A DNA stretch of 64,000 nt from an uncultured Bacilli bacterium (GCA_934167485.1 CAKPKL010000008.1:1-64000); one strand, 5' to 3'; numbered from the stretch's first letter, positions 26,249 to 36,317 are shown. Notes: generated from the letters alone by a model not told the origin. Numbers and translations: made by a program.

Positions 26249-27652
26249 ATGAAAAAAACAGGATTTACATTAATAGAACTTTTAGCAGTTATAGTAATAC
26301 TCGCTATTATTGCATTAATTGCAACCCCAATAGTGTTAGATATAATAAATGATAGTAAAGAATCAAGTAAAAAGAGAAGCCAAGAATTATATTTAACAAG
26401 CTTAAATCAAGCTTTAGCGCAAAAAATGTTAAATGGTGAAGTATTAAGTGATGGTGTATACTCGGTAAAAGAATTAGACGTTAAGTTAAAAGGTGAAATG
26501 CCAAATGACGGATATGTATATATAAAAGATGGCAATATAACAAATTATTATCTTAGTTATAAAGAAGATTCCATAAGTGAAAATTTAAATATAGTAGAAT
26601 TAGAAAAAGATATTTTAAATAATGAAGATCCATTTAGTATAAGTGCAGTAACGCTTTCTTTTGGAAATACAATAGAACTTAATTTTTATGTAAAAAAAGA
26701 AGAAATGGATAAATATAGTGATGTATATATAATTGTAGAAAATGATAAAAAATTTATTAGTACACTTTCTCTAAAAGAAGAAATAAAAGATTATATAGAA
26801 AAAGATGGATATTATATATTTAAGTATACTAGTACTAACTTTCAAGAATTTACAAATAATCAAACAATAACCCTTGTAGGTAAAAATACTACAGGAGAAA
26901 AAAAGACAACAATAAGTTATAATGTAGCTAACTATATAGAAAATGTTACTTACAAAGAAAATACAAGTGAACAAAATAAAAACTTATTAATAGCTTTAGC
27001 TAATGCGGGTGGTTCAGTTCAAACTTATTTTAATTATAATGCAGATAAGTTGGTTACTGCTTCAATAAATGAAAGCGATATAAATACAAATAATGTATTA
27101 AATGAATCTGCACAAAATTTATTAAATACAAATAATGATTATGAAGAAATTGTACAATCAAATGATAATGAAATATTTACTTCAGGAACGACCGGTTTTG
27201 GAGTACGAGATACTTTCTTTTTAAGTTATAAGATGACTTATAAAAATACTCCAACAGACGAGCAAATAAAAAACTCTGGATTGTTGTTATTTAATAAAGA
27301 TTCTTTTGATAGAATGATGAAAAACGGTATAGACTATAATTTAATGACTGCAGATTCAAAATATTTATTAAAAGATGTTAATGGAAAGACTAAAGAGTTA
27401 AAGTATGAAGCAACTCAAGTTAAATCAATTCTACAGTTTAGAGTTAATTTAGATCTAAACGATATAACAAAACAAATATATTATAGATATTATTATAAAG
27501 ACGGATCAAGTTATAAATATGGAAACATTGGAACAATAACTTTACAACATTATTTGAAAGATAAAATAGAAAATTCTACAAAAGTAACTGTGGTAAAACT
27601 TTGTACGGATATAGCTAATTTTATAGCTCTATTAAACGAATATTTTAATTAA
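26249..27652 (+). CDS. Pilin-like protein, first of a tandem pair
   Basis: A 467-residue protein with the pilin signal MKKTGFTLIELLAVIVILAI at the N-terminus and the conserved KESSKKRSQELYL after it. The mature region has a short domain with SDGVYSVKELDVKLKGEMP, a middle DPFSISAVTLSF...ELNFYVKKEEMDKY block shared with the next gene, and a C-terminus ending CTDIANFIALLNEYFN. No known domain recognised. The paralogous gene 30 bp downstream is similar through most of its length, so this is a recent tandem duplication. Predicted to be processed by a prepilin peptidase, although none is in the window. Confidence 0.72.
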   Translation: MKKTGFTLIELLAVIVILAIIALIATPIVLDIINDSKESSKKRSQELYLTSLNQALAQKMLNGEVLSDGVYSVKELDVKLKGEMPNDGYVYIKDGNITNYYLSYKEDSISENLNIVELEKDILNNEDPFSISAVTLSFGNTIELNFYVKKEEMDKYSDVYIIVENDKKFISTLSLKEEIKDYIEKDGYYIFKYTSTNFQEFTNNQTITLVGKNTTGEKKTTISYNVANYIENVTYKENTSEQNKNLLIALANAGGSVQTYFNYNADKLVTASINESDINTNNVLNESAQNLLNTNNDYEEIVQSNDNEIFTSGTTGFGVRDTFFLSYKMTYKNTPTDEQIKNSGLLLFNKDSFDRMMKNGIDYNLMTADSKYLLKDVNGKTKELKYEATQVKSILQFRVNLDLNDITKQIYYRYYYKDGSSYKYGNIGTITLQHYLKDKIENSTKVTVVKLCTDIANFIALLNEYFN

Positions 27653-27682
27653 ATATAAAAATATGAAGAAAGTAGGAATCAT

Positions 27683-29050
27683 ATGAAAAAAAGTGGATTC
27701 ACTTTAATAGAATTACTTGCAGTGATTGTAATACTCGCAATCATCGCCCTAATCGCAACCCCAATAGTATTAGATATAATAAAAGATAGTAAAGAATCAA
27801 GTAAAGAGCGAAGCCAAGAATTATTTATAGATGGATTAACTCAAGAGATAGCTCGTAGACAATTAAATTCTGGAACATTAAGTGATGGAGTATACTCAAT
27901 AAAGGAGTTAGATGTGCCTATAAAAGGTGAAAAACCAGAATCTGGATATGTATATATAAAAAATGGAAACATAGTTAAGTATAATTTACAATATGAAGAT
28001 AATAAAAAAATAACTAATTCAAATAAAATAGAATTAGAAAAAGATATTTTGAGTAACACTGATCCATTTAGTATAAGTGCAGTAACACTTTCTTTTGATG
28101 ATACAATAGAATTTAATTTTTACATAAAAAAAGAAGAAATGGATAAATATAAAGATGTATATATACTTATAGAAAATGCTGAAAGATTTGATTCTAACAA
28201 TCCAACAAAAGAAATATTAAAAGAATTTAAAGAATTAGATGAGTATTATATATTTACATATAATAATACTTGCTTTGAAGAATTTACAAATGTACAGACA
28301 ATAACTCTTGTAGGTACAAATAATGATGGAGAAAAGAAAACCCAAATAAAATATAATGTAGCGGATTACATAAAAAATATTATATCTAAAAATGAAACAA
28401 GTCAAAAAACGAAAAAATTACTAATCGCTTTAGCTAAACTTGCTTCATCCACTCAAACTTATTTTAAATACAGAGTAAATAATTTAGTTACTTCGTATTT
28501 AGAAATTGATGCAAACAGTATTTTGAGTACCGAGGCAGAGCAATTTATAAATAATATTGATGAATTACAAGTTTCTGGAGAAAATAGTTCAATTTATAAT
28601 ATTAATATGTCTATTGCCAGTCTTAAGAACAAAATAGATATAGGTTTTGTTATTAATAAGACAAATTTAACGGAGCAACAACTTAATTCATTTGGAGTTT
28701 TACTCTTCAGTAAAGATTCATATGATAGAATGATGAAAAATGGTATAGATTATAATTTAATGACTGCAGATTCTAAGTATTTGCTTGCAGATCTTAAATA
28801 TGATAGAGATAGTGAGTTTTTTGGAAAAAATTCCAAGTTATTTTATCTTCTTTATAGTTTAAATTTTAATAATATAAATGAACAAATATATTATAGGACA
28901 TATTCTAAAGTAGGAGATAATTATACTTTTGGTGATATAAGGGTTATGAGCTTTTTAAGTGTAATGAAGGAACTCTACGGAAGTAAGGATGATAAAAGTA
29001 TTTATATCAATACAGCTAATTTTATAGCTCTATTAAACGAATATCAATAA
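27683..29050 (+). CDS. Pilin-like protein, second of a tandem pair
   Basis: A 455-residue protein starting MKKSGFTLIELLAVIVIL, co-transcribed with the preceding gene (30 bp spacing, no terminator between). It shares KESSKERSQEL, LSDGVYSIKELDVPIKGE, SNTDPFSISAVTLSF, IDYNLMTADSKYLL and the terminal TANFIALLNEY with its neighbour. Residues about 270-340 diverge most. Its leader DNA differs from the other copies at many silent positions (for example GGATTCACTTTAATAGAATT), yet the protein is identical in the signal core, which suggests selection on the protein. The ffh terminator/promoter follows. Confidence 0.72.
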   Translation: MKKSGFTLIELLAVIVILAIIALIATPIVLDIIKDSKESSKERSQELFIDGLTQEIARRQLNSGTLSDGVYSIKELDVPIKGEKPESGYVYIKNGNIVKYNLQYEDNKKITNSNKIELEKDILSNTDPFSISAVTLSFDDTIEFNFYIKKEEMDKYKDVYILIENAERFDSNNPTKEILKEFKELDEYYIFTYNNTCFEEFTNVQTITLVGTNNDGEKKTQIKYNVADYIKNIISKNETSQKTKKLLIALAKLASSTQTYFKYRVNNLVTSYLEIDANSILSTEAEQFINNIDELQVSGENSSIYNINMSIASLKNKIDIGFVINKTNLTEQQLNSFGVLLFSKDSYDRMMKNGIDYNLMTADSKYLLADLKYDRDSEFFGKNSKLFYLLYSLNFNNINEQIYYRTYSKVGDNYTFGDIRVMSFLSVMKELYGSKDDKSIYINTANFIALLNEYQ

Positions 29051-29052
29051 AA

Positions 29053-29085
29053 GGATAGACAAAACTATTCTTTTTTTTGTATAAT
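29053..29085 (+). promoter_or_regulatory. Terminator/promoter fusion in front of ffh
   Basis: GGATAG/CTATTC stem and T8 form a terminator. TAGACA (29056-29061), 18 bp, TATAAT (29080-29085) form a promoter for ffh on the same bases. Confidence 0.72.
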
Positions 29086-29101
29086 ATTAATTGGTGATAA
29101 T

Positions 29102-30406
29102 ATGTTTGAAAATTTAGGAGATAGGTTACAAAGCGCTGTTAATAAAATAAAAGGATATGGAAAAATTACAGAAAGTAATATAAGTGAAGTAACAAGGGAA
29201 ATTCGTTTAGCTCTTCTAGAAGCAGATGTTAATTATAAAGTAGTAAAGGAATTTATAAATAATGTAAAAGAGAAAGCTTTGGGCGAAGAGGTTTCTAAGA
29301 GTTTAAAACCTGGAGAACAATTTGTAAAAATATTGAAAGATGAATTAGTTGAATTATTAGGTGGAGAGAAAGCTGATTTATACATAAGTGGTAATCCTAG
29401 TATTCTTATGCTTGTAGGTCTTCAAGGTAGTGGTAAAACTACTACTATAGGTAAATTAGCGCTATTACTTAGAAAAAAATATAAAAAACGTCCTTTACTT
29501 GTAGCATGTGATGTTTACCGTCCAGCTGCTATTGATCAGTTAAAAACTATTGGTAAAGAATTAAATATAGATGTTTATGAAGAAGGAAAAGGTAATCCTG
29601 TTACAATAGCAGGAAATGCAATTAAGTATGCACGTGAGAATAAATATGATTATGTTTTAATAGATACAGCAGGAAGACTTCATATAGATGAAGCTCTTAT
29701 GGATGAGTTAAAGCAAATAAATGAGGCTGTTAAACCTAATGAAATTATGCTTGTTTTGGATAGTATGGTTGGACAAGATGCAATTAATGTAATAGAAGGG
29801 TTTAATAATGAATTACCTTTAACTGGAGCTATTTTAACTAAATTAGATGGTGATACTAGGGGTGGTGCGGCTCTTTCTATTAGGCATTTAACTCATGTAC
29901 CAATTAAGTTTATTGGTGTAAGTGAAAAAATGGATGGATTAGATGAATTTTATCCTGATAGAATGGCTACTCGTATACTTGGTATGGGTGACCTTATGAC
30001 TATGATAGAAAAAGCTGAAAGTGCGATAGACGAAGAGGAAGCCAAGAAAACTGCTAAAAGAATGGAACAAGGCAAATTTGATTTAGAAGATTTTTTAAGT
30101 ACTTTTAAGCAAATGAAAAAATTAGGACCACTAGAAAATTTAATTAAATTGATACCAGGAGTACCTAAAGAACTAAAAAGTGTTAAAATAGATCCAAAGG
30201 ATATGGCACATATTGAAGCTATAATACTTTCTATGACTCCTTATGAAAGAAGACATCCAGAAGTACTTAAAGCATCAAGAAAACAGAGAATAGCAAAAGG
30301 TTCTGCTCGTAGTGTAGAAGAAGTAAATAGATTACTTAACCAATTTGAACAAATGAAAAAGATGATGAAGATGATGAAAAATGGAAATTTTAAAATGCCA
30401 TTCTAA
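29102..30406 (+). CDS. ffh: Signal recognition particle protein Ffh (SRP54)
   Basis: A 434-residue SRP GTPase. The N domain is followed by the G domain with GLQGSGKTTTIGKLA (about 106-120), CDVYRPAAIDQL, DTAGRLH and TKLDGDTRGGAAL. The Met-rich M domain binds signal peptides and SRP RNA and ends KKMMKMMKNGNFKMPF. Compared with other Firmicutes the ylxM-ffh pairing is broken by 4.7 kb containing a HerA-like ATPase and two pilin-like genes. Confidence 0.96.
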   Translation: MFENLGDRLQSAVNKIKGYGKITESNISEVTREIRLALLEADVNYKVVKEFINNVKEKALGEEVSKSLKPGEQFVKILKDELVELLGGEKADLYISGNPSILMLVGLQGSGKTTTIGKLALLLRKKYKKRPLLVACDVYRPAAIDQLKTIGKELNIDVYEEGKGNPVTIAGNAIKYARENKYDYVLIDTAGRLHIDEALMDELKQINEAVKPNEIMLVLDSMVGQDAINVIEGFNNELPLTGAILTKLDGDTRGGAALSIRHLTHVPIKFIGVSEKMDGLDEFYPDRMATRILGMGDLMTMIEKAESAIDEEEAKKTAKRMEQGKFDLEDFLSTFKQMKKLGPLENLIKLIPGVPKELKSVKIDPKDMAHIEAIILSMTPYERRHPEVLKASRKQRIAKGSARSVEEVNRLLNQFEQMKKMMKMMKNGNFKMPF

Positions 30407-30412
30407 TTTAAA

Positions 30413-30449
30413 AAAATCTATTGAAAAATATAGATTTTTTTTGTATAAT
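30413..30449 (+). promoter_or_regulatory. Terminator/promoter fusion in front of essC
   Basis: AAATCTAT...ATAGATTT stem and T8 form the ffh terminator. TTGAAA (30421-30426) in the loop region, 17 bp, TATAAT (30444-30449) form the essC promoter. Confidence 0.83.
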
Positions 30450-30488
30450 TATATAAGAGTAGAAGAATAGTAAAAGGAGCGTTGTAAT

Positions 30489-33400
30489 ATGAAGATATTT
30501 ATACTAGATAAATATAAAATAACAAGATTTAATTTACCTGAGAAGATAGATGATTCTTTTTTAATTCCGTATAAAGGATATGGTAATCCAAATGAAACAT
30601 TTGTAACAGTAGAAGCAAATAAAGATAAATGGCAATTAAAAAGTAATGGTACTGTAAATATTATAGATGGTATAACTTTAATAGATAATGCTTTTTTAGA
30701 AAATTATAGTTGTTATTCATTAAAAGTATTAGGTCAAAAAGATTACGCAACTTTATTTGCTATTCCTAGTAAAGATGAAGAAACATATAAATTAGAGTTT
30801 AAAAATTTAACTAGTATATCAATAGGTTCAAATCCTAACTGCAATATTTATTATAGAAATAATTTAACTAGTAAATTACATGCTGAAATAAAATTAGTTA
30901 ATAATGAGTGGTATATTGCTGGTAGTGCGGATGATTCTTTTAGAACTTATATAAATGGAGATAGAATACTTACTGCTAAATTAAATATAGGTGATGTTAT
31001 ATTTATAAATGGTTTAAAAATAGTATGGATGAAGGATTTTATTAAAATTAATAATCCAAAGCAAAATGTATCTGTAAAAAATTTAACTGCTTATAAAGAA
31101 TTAGAAGTTGCTGATAATACTAAATATGCACCAGTAAGTGATGAAGATGCTAGTGTTAATTTATATGATGAAGATGATTATTTTTATCATATGCCAAGGT
31201 TAGTACCTACAATGGATGAGGAAGAAATTGAAATAGATCCACCTCCAAATGGTGATAATAATGAAGAAATGCCAGTTTTACTTACAATTGGTTCTAGTAT
31301 AACAATGGCTGCATCTTCACTTATGATGGGATTTACGGTAATACAAACAGTATCTAGTGGGCAAAAGTCTTGGCTTGAGGCTTTACCACAAATCATAACA
31401 ACAGCAGCGATGATTTTTGGTAGTTTAATTATGCCTAGAATTACTAATTCTTATCAAAAAAGAAGAAAGAAAAAAAGAGAATATGAAAGACAAACAAAAT
31501 ATAAAGCTTATTTACAAAAAGTAGATAAAAAAATTCAATATGCTTTAAAGCAAGAAACTCAAATCATTAAAGAAAACAATCCATCATCTAAAGATTGTTA
31601 CGATATTATTATGAAAAAAGGAAGAAATTTTTGGTGTAGAGAAATAACAGATGAAGATTTCTTAAGAGTTAGATTAGGTGTAGGAAATATTAAATCATTA
31701 ATAAATTTGAAGGCGCCTCAAGAACATTTTACTTTAGATGAAGATAACTTACAAGATATGGTGTTTGAAATAGATAAAAAGTCTAGAACTTTAATAGATG
31801 TACCAGTAACTATAAATTTAACAGATCAAACAATTTTATCTTTCGTATTTAATTGTTCATATAAAAATGAATATATGAATGGAATAATAACACAGGTTTT
31901 AGCACTTCAAAGTGCACTTGATTTAAAACTTGTAATATTTACAAATAAAGAAAATCAAAAAAGATGGGAGTTTACTAAATTTTTACCACATTGTTTTAGT
32001 GAAGATAAAAGTGTAAGATTTTTTGCTACTGATCAGGATGAGTTAAAAGATGTTTCTAGCTTTCTAGAGGAAGAATATAAGAAAAGAATAGATCCTGCAA
32101 AACAAGATGCTGGCGGAGAGAATATTCAAGCATTTAAAGATAAGCCACCATATTATTTAATCATAACAGATGATTATAAACATATCAAAAATACACCTAT
32201 TATAGATTTTGTAGAAAGAAATAAGACTAATGTTGGATTTTCTATTTTAACAATTAGTAATTCAATGAAAAATGTACCAAATAAGTGTGAAAAATTTGTT
32301 GAGATAGGTGAAAAAGACAGTTGCATATTAGAGAAAAAATTAAGTTCACAGTCACAAATTGTATTTAAAAATGAATATGAAAAAAATATAGATGTTAATT
32401 CTATAGGGGCAAAATTATCTAATGTTCCAATAACAACTAAAGATGGACTCGCTGTACTTCCTACAAGCTTATCATTTCTTGATATGTATGGTGTAGGTAA
32501 AATTGAACAGTTGAACATTTTAAATAGATGGCAAGTAAATAATCCAGTAGCATCTCTTTCAACACCTATTGGTGTTCATGCAAATGGGGAACAATTTAAA
32601 CTTGATTTACATGAAAAATTTCATGGACCACATGGTCTTATAGCTGGATCTACGGGTTCAGGTAAATCAGAATTTATAATCACTTATATACTTTCTATGT
32701 GTGTTAACTACCACCCTTATGAAGTTCAATTTGTATTAATAGACTATAAAGGTGGAGGACTAGCAGGAGCATTTAAAAATAATGAAACAGGTGTAAAAGT
32801 TCCACATTTAGTAGGTACTATAACAAATCTTGATACAGCAGAAATGAATAGAACTTTGGTTTCAATATCAAGTGAATTAAAAAGAAGACAAAAAAAATTT
32901 AATGAAGTTAAAGACAAACTAAATGAAAGTACAATGGATATTTATAAATATCAAAAATTATATAGGGAAGGTTTAATAGAAGAACCTATGGCTCATTTAT
33001 TTATTATAAGTGATGAGTTTGCAGAATTAAAAAGTCAACAACCAGAATTCTTGGACGAATTGGTTTCAACAGCACGTATAGGTCGTTCTCTTGGTGTTCA
33101 TTTAATTTTGGCTACACAAAAACCTAGTGGAGTGGTTAATGATCAAATATGGTCAAACTCTAAGTTCAAAGTATGTTTGAAAGTTCAAGATAGAGGAGAC
33201 TCTATGGAGATGTTAAAAAGACCTGAAGCAGCCTCAATTAAAGAAACAGGTAGATTTTATTTACAGGTAGGTTATGATGACTATTTTGATATTGGACAAT
33301 CTGGTTGGGGTGGAGCTAAATATATTCCAACAGATAGAATAATAAAAAAGATAGATGATTCAATTAGTTTTATAAATAATGTTGGGTCAGTAATTAAATC

Positions 33401-35081
33401 TGTAAATGATGTAGTAAAGAAAGAAACTACAGAAAATTTAGGTGAACAATTAACAAATATAGTAAAATATATTTATAATTTAGGAGAAAAAGAAAATATT
33501 CATACTACTAGTTTATGGCTAGATAAGATACCGGATGTTATATATTTGAACGATATTAAACAAAAATATAATTATAAACCATCTCCATGGGTTATTAGTC
33601 CTGTGATAGGAGAATATGATAATCCTTCTGGACAAGAACAAGGAATTCTTAATTTAAATCTAAGTGGTGGTAATACACTTATATATGGTAAAGGTGGTAG
33701 TGGTAAAGAAAATTTACTTAATACTATTCTTTGGTCATCAAGTGTGGAACATACTCCTGAGGAAGTTAATTTTTATATTATAGATTGTGGTGCTGAGGCG
33801 CTAAAGATGTTTTATAAATTTCCACATGTTGGTTCTATAGCAACTTTAGATGAACCTGAAAAAATTGGCGATATTTTAAATTTTGCATTCGACGAAATCA
33901 ACAGAAGGAAAGATGCTTATACTGATTATGCGGGAAGTTATAAAAATTATTGTGAAAATAGTGGTAACAAAGATCCTTTATTATTATTTATAATTAATAA
34001 TTATGAGATATTTAGTGAGACATATGGTAATATGGCTGAAGCAATTCAAACTATGTTTAGAGATGGAGAAAAGTATGGTATAGAATTTATATTGACTTGT
34101 ACTACAACAAACTCTCTTAGAATGCGTTCAACACAATACTTTAATAATAAAATTGCTTTACAATTAACTGATAGTGGTGAATATAGAAATTTATTAAATG
34201 CTCCAAGAGGTTTAGCGCCTGCTAAAGTATTTGGTAGAGGTTTGATTACTAAAAATGATACAGCTTATGAATTTCAAACAGCTATTATAATTGATACGAA
34301 ACAACTAAATAATACAATTAAGAGTGCTGCTGAACAATTAAATGCTGCATATACGGTAAGAGCTAAAAAAATAAAATCAGTGCCAGATGTTGTAAGTATT
34401 GATAAACTAAATTTAGATAAAATGTCATTATCTATGTTACCAATTGGATATAATATAAATACAAAAGAACAAGAAAATTATGATTTTACAAGTAATAAAT
34501 TTAATATAATTACAAGTAATGATTTACAAAATAATTTTGGGTTTATCCTTGCTTTAATTAAATTAATTAAAAAACTTGATAATGTAAATTTAAAAATAAT
34601 AGATTTTGTGGGTGCTTTTGAACCAGAATTTGAAGGCTATAAGATTATTAATAATAATTATGATAATGAGATTACTGTTATAAATAATGAGATAGCTCAG
34701 GAGAAACAAAGTGACAAATTAAATTTATATTTAATAGTTGGTGCTTCTGAAATTAAGACTAAATTACAAGCTAAAACTCAACAATTGTTAAATAACTTAT
34801 TTATGGCATCAAATAGTTTCTCAAAGAGTTACTTTATATTTACAGATAATTATTCTTCGTATAAAAATTTACAATTAGAGTCTTGGTATCAATCACAAGT
34901 AGATGCTTCAAATGGTATTTGGTTGGGACCAGAGGTAGGTTCACAATTATCAATAAATATAAATAATTTATCATTAGATGATAAAAAACAGGATTATCCA
35001 TTTATGGGAGTTGCTGTTAAAAATGGTAATCATGATATGATAAAATATGTAATTTATACAGGTGATGAAAATGAAAAATAA
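30489..35081 (+). CDS. essC: Type VII secretion ATPase EssC with FHA domain
   Basis: A 1530-residue protein. The N-terminal FHA domain (about 110-180; SIGSNPNCNIYYRNNLTSK) is followed by two transmembrane helices (about 265-320) and three FtsK/SpoIIIE-type ATPase modules. Module 1 has Walker A GSTGSGKSE (about 720-728) and Walker B FIISDEFAEL (about 840). Module 2 has a variant Walker A, GKGGSGKENLL (about 1067), with Glu where Ser/Thr is usual. Module 3 has no recognisable P-loop. EssC is the motor and hub of the Firmicutes T7SSb machine that exports WXG100 proteins. EssA, EssB and EsaA are not found beside it. It overlaps the EsaB-like gene and is followed by substrate genes. Confidence 0.93.
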   Translation: MKIFILDKYKITRFNLPEKIDDSFLIPYKGYGNPNETFVTVEANKDKWQLKSNGTVNIIDGITLIDNAFLENYSCYSLKVLGQKDYATLFAIPSKDEETYKLEFKNLTSISIGSNPNCNIYYRNNLTSKLHAEIKLVNNEWYIAGSADDSFRTYINGDRILTAKLNIGDVIFINGLKIVWMKDFIKINNPKQNVSVKNLTAYKELEVADNTKYAPVSDEDASVNLYDEDDYFYHMPRLVPTMDEEEIEIDPPPNGDNNEEMPVLLTIGSSITMAASSLMMGFTVIQTVSSGQKSWLEALPQIITTAAMIFGSLIMPRITNSYQKRRKKKREYERQTKYKAYLQKVDKKIQYALKQETQIIKENNPSSKDCYDIIMKKGRNFWCREITDEDFLRVRLGVGNIKSLINLKAPQEHFTLDEDNLQDMVFEIDKKSRTLIDVPVTINLTDQTILSFVFNCSYKNEYMNGIITQVLALQSALDLKLVIFTNKENQKRWEFTKFLPHCFSEDKSVRFFATDQDELKDVSSFLEEEYKKRIDPAKQDAGGENIQAFKDKPPYYLIITDDYKHIKNTPIIDFVERNKTNVGFSILTISNSMKNVPNKCEKFVEIGEKDSCILEKKLSSQSQIVFKNEYEKNIDVNSIGAKLSNVPITTKDGLAVLPTSLSFLDMYGVGKIEQLNILNRWQVNNPVASLSTPIGVHANGEQFKLDLHEKFHGPHGLIAGSTGSGKSEFIITYILSMCVNYHPYEVQFVLIDYKGGGLAGAFKNNETGVKVPHLVGTITNLDTAEMNRTLVSISSELKRRQKKFNEVKDKLNESTMDIYKYQKLYREGLIEEPMAHLFIISDEFAELKSQQPEFLDELVSTARIGRSLGVHLILATQKPSGVVNDQIWSNSKFKVCLKVQDRGDSMEMLKRPEAASIKETGRFYLQVGYDDYFDIGQSGWGGAKYIPTDRIIKKIDDSISFINNVGSVIKSVNDVVKKETTENLGEQLTNIVKYIYNLGEKENIHTTSLWLDKIPDVIYLNDIKQKYNYKPSPWVISPVIGEYDNPSGQEQGILNLNLSGGNTLIYGKGGSGKENLLNTILWSSSVEHTPEEVNFYIIDCGAEALKMFYKFPHVGSIATLDEPEKIGDILNFAFDEINRRKDAYTDYAGSYKNYCENSGNKDPLLLFIINNYEIFSETYGNMAEAIQTMFRDGEKYGIEFILTCTTTNSLRMRSTQYFNNKIALQLTDSGEYRNLLNAPRGLAPAKVFGRGLITKNDTAYEFQTAIIIDTKQLNNTIKSAAEQLNAAYTVRAKKIKSVPDVVSIDKLNLDKMSLSMLPIGYNINTKEQENYDFTSNKFNIITSNDLQNNFGFILALIKLIKKLDNVNLKIIDFVGAFEPEFEGYKIINNNYDNEITVINNEIAQEKQSDKLNLYLIVGASEIKTKLQAKTQQLLNNLFMASNSFSKSYFIFTDNYSSYKNLQLESWYQSQVDASNGIWLGPEVGSQLSININNLSLDDKKQDYPFMGVAVKNGNHDMIKYVIYTGDENEK

Positions 35082-35325
35082 GGTTTTAATTGAATTAATT
35101 GTTCCAGATATTGATGAAAAATTCAATTTATATATTCCAATAAATAAAAGGATTGGTAATATTATAGTTTTACTTAATAAAGCAGTAAAAGAACTAACAA
35201 ATGGTTTATATGATGGAACTAATAAAACAACATTATATAATAGAGTGACTAATGAAAGATATGCTGTAAATTCATTGGTTAGAGAAACAAATATAAGAAA
35301 TGGTACAATATTAATATTGATGTAA
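35071..35325 (+). CDS. EsaB/YukD-like ubiquitin-fold protein
   Basis: An 84-residue protein from ATG 35071, with AGGTGAT a few bases upstream; in-frame GTG 35062 and ATG 35065 overlap that site. A ubiquitin-like beta-grasp with NKRIGNIIVLLNKAVKELTNG and ERYAVNSLVRETNIRNGTILIL is consistent with EsaB/YukD, the small cytosolic T7SSb component. The start overlaps the 3' end of essC, so the two are coupled. Confidence 0.8.
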   Translation: MKNKVLIELIVPDIDEKFNLYIPINKRIGNIIVLLNKAVKELTNGLYDGTNKTTLYNRVTNERYAVNSLVRETNIRNGTILILM

Positions 35326-35358
35326 GCGTAAAATATTGTAAAAAAATATCAAAAAAAC

Positions 35359-35387
35359 TTGAAATAAAAAAGTATATGTTGTATACT
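35359..35387 (+). promoter_or_regulatory. Separate promoter for the WXG100 substrate genes
   Basis: TTGAAA (35359-35364), 17 bp, TATACT (35382-35387). This allows the secreted proteins to be made at a higher level than the EssC motor. Confidence 0.75.
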
Positions 35388-35420
35388 GATAGTGTAGAGA
35401 TAGGGTAAGGTGGTGAAAAA

Positions 35421-35750
35421 ATGGCACAATTAGGTATAGGAGATTTAACACATGGAGTAAGTGCAGGTGGTGCTTATGACTATGTAGATGGATTAAATAC
35501 AGGAGCAATCAATAATGCTATTAAAGCTTTACAAAGTACAACAGGGGTAAAAGCTAAATTACAAAGTGGATGGCAAGGTGCAGCAGAGGCTAATTTTGAA
35601 AAAAACTTAGATAGCGCAGTTAAAACTGTTACTGATACATTGGAATTAATTAAAGATAATATTGAAAGTTTAGTTTCAGATTTAGTAGAAGATATGGCTA
35701 AACAAGATGAAAAACTAGTAGAGGTAGAAGATATCGTTAGTTTTAAATAA
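35421..35750 (+). CDS. WXG100-family protein (EsxA-like)
   Basis: A 109-residue protein with the signature SGWQGAAEANF (W-x-G at about residues 51-53) between two predicted helices, as in EsxA-type T7SS substrates. It has no signal peptide. It starts at ATG 35421 after GGTGGTGAAAAA, 95 bp after the EsaB-like gene, behind its own promoter. The C-terminal tail is acidic (KQDEKLVEVEDIVSFK). Confidence 0.88.
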   Translation: MAQLGIGDLTHGVSAGGAYDYVDGLNTGAINNAIKALQSTTGVKAKLQSGWQGAAEANFEKNLDSAVKTVTDTLELIKDNIESLVSDLVEDMAKQDEKLVEVEDIVSFK

Positions 35751-35774
35751 TTTATGGAATAGGAGGAAAGTAAT

Positions 35775-36266
35775 ATGGCAACATGGCAAACAGAGTTACA
35801 ATCAGCTAAAACTTGGGTTAGTAATAAAATAGGAAATGCAGGAAGAACTATAAGCGATTTCTTTAGTGGAACTACTAAGAAAGCCGTTTCAGAAGTTAAT
35901 TCATTTTTCAAAAATGGTACTACAGTAGTAGGTATTAATGTAAATGCTATTGAAGGAATGAAACAAGAAATTAGAGATTATGTAAAAGGTATAGATACTG
36001 CATTAGCTGAATTAAAAAATTATGACCCAGAAGTTGCTTTTAAAGGTGAAGCAGTTGTTCCAGCTTTAAAACAATATATAGAAGCTGTAATAGAAACTTG
36101 TGGTGCAATTACAAGTAATATGTTAGCTTTTAATGATCAATTATCTGATGTTCAAGCAGCATACTTGAAAAAGGACGAAGCAGCAGCTTCTACAATTTCA
36201 AAATCTGCAGAAAGTACTCGTTCAGCATATCAAAGATATACTGAAAATGGTTCATCAGTTCAATAA
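35775..36266 (+). CDS. Helical T7SS-associated protein, possible substrate
   Basis: A 163-residue, mostly helical protein without signal peptide. It starts MATWQTELQSAKTWVSNKIG after AGGAGGAAAG. Its N-terminal part could be a partner domain of the WXG100 protein 24 bp upstream, with which it is co-transcribed. A terminator (36265-36288) follows. No family recognised with confidence. Confidence 0.65.
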   Translation: MATWQTELQSAKTWVSNKIGNAGRTISDFFSGTTKKAVSEVNSFFKNGTTVVGINVNAIEGMKQEIRDYVKGIDTALAELKNYDPEVAFKGEAVVPALKQYIEAVIETCGAITSNMLAFNDQLSDVQAAYLKKDEAAASTISKSAESTRSAYQRYTENGSSVQ

Positions 36267-36288
36267 AAGACAATTAATTGTCTTTTTT
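36265..36288 (+). terminator. Terminator after the first WXG100 operon
   Basis: AAAAGACAATT/AATTGTCTTTT palindrome followed by T-run. Confidence 0.85.
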
Positions 36289-36317
36289 AGATTAAAAGTA
36301 CAATAAGGTGGGTATTT

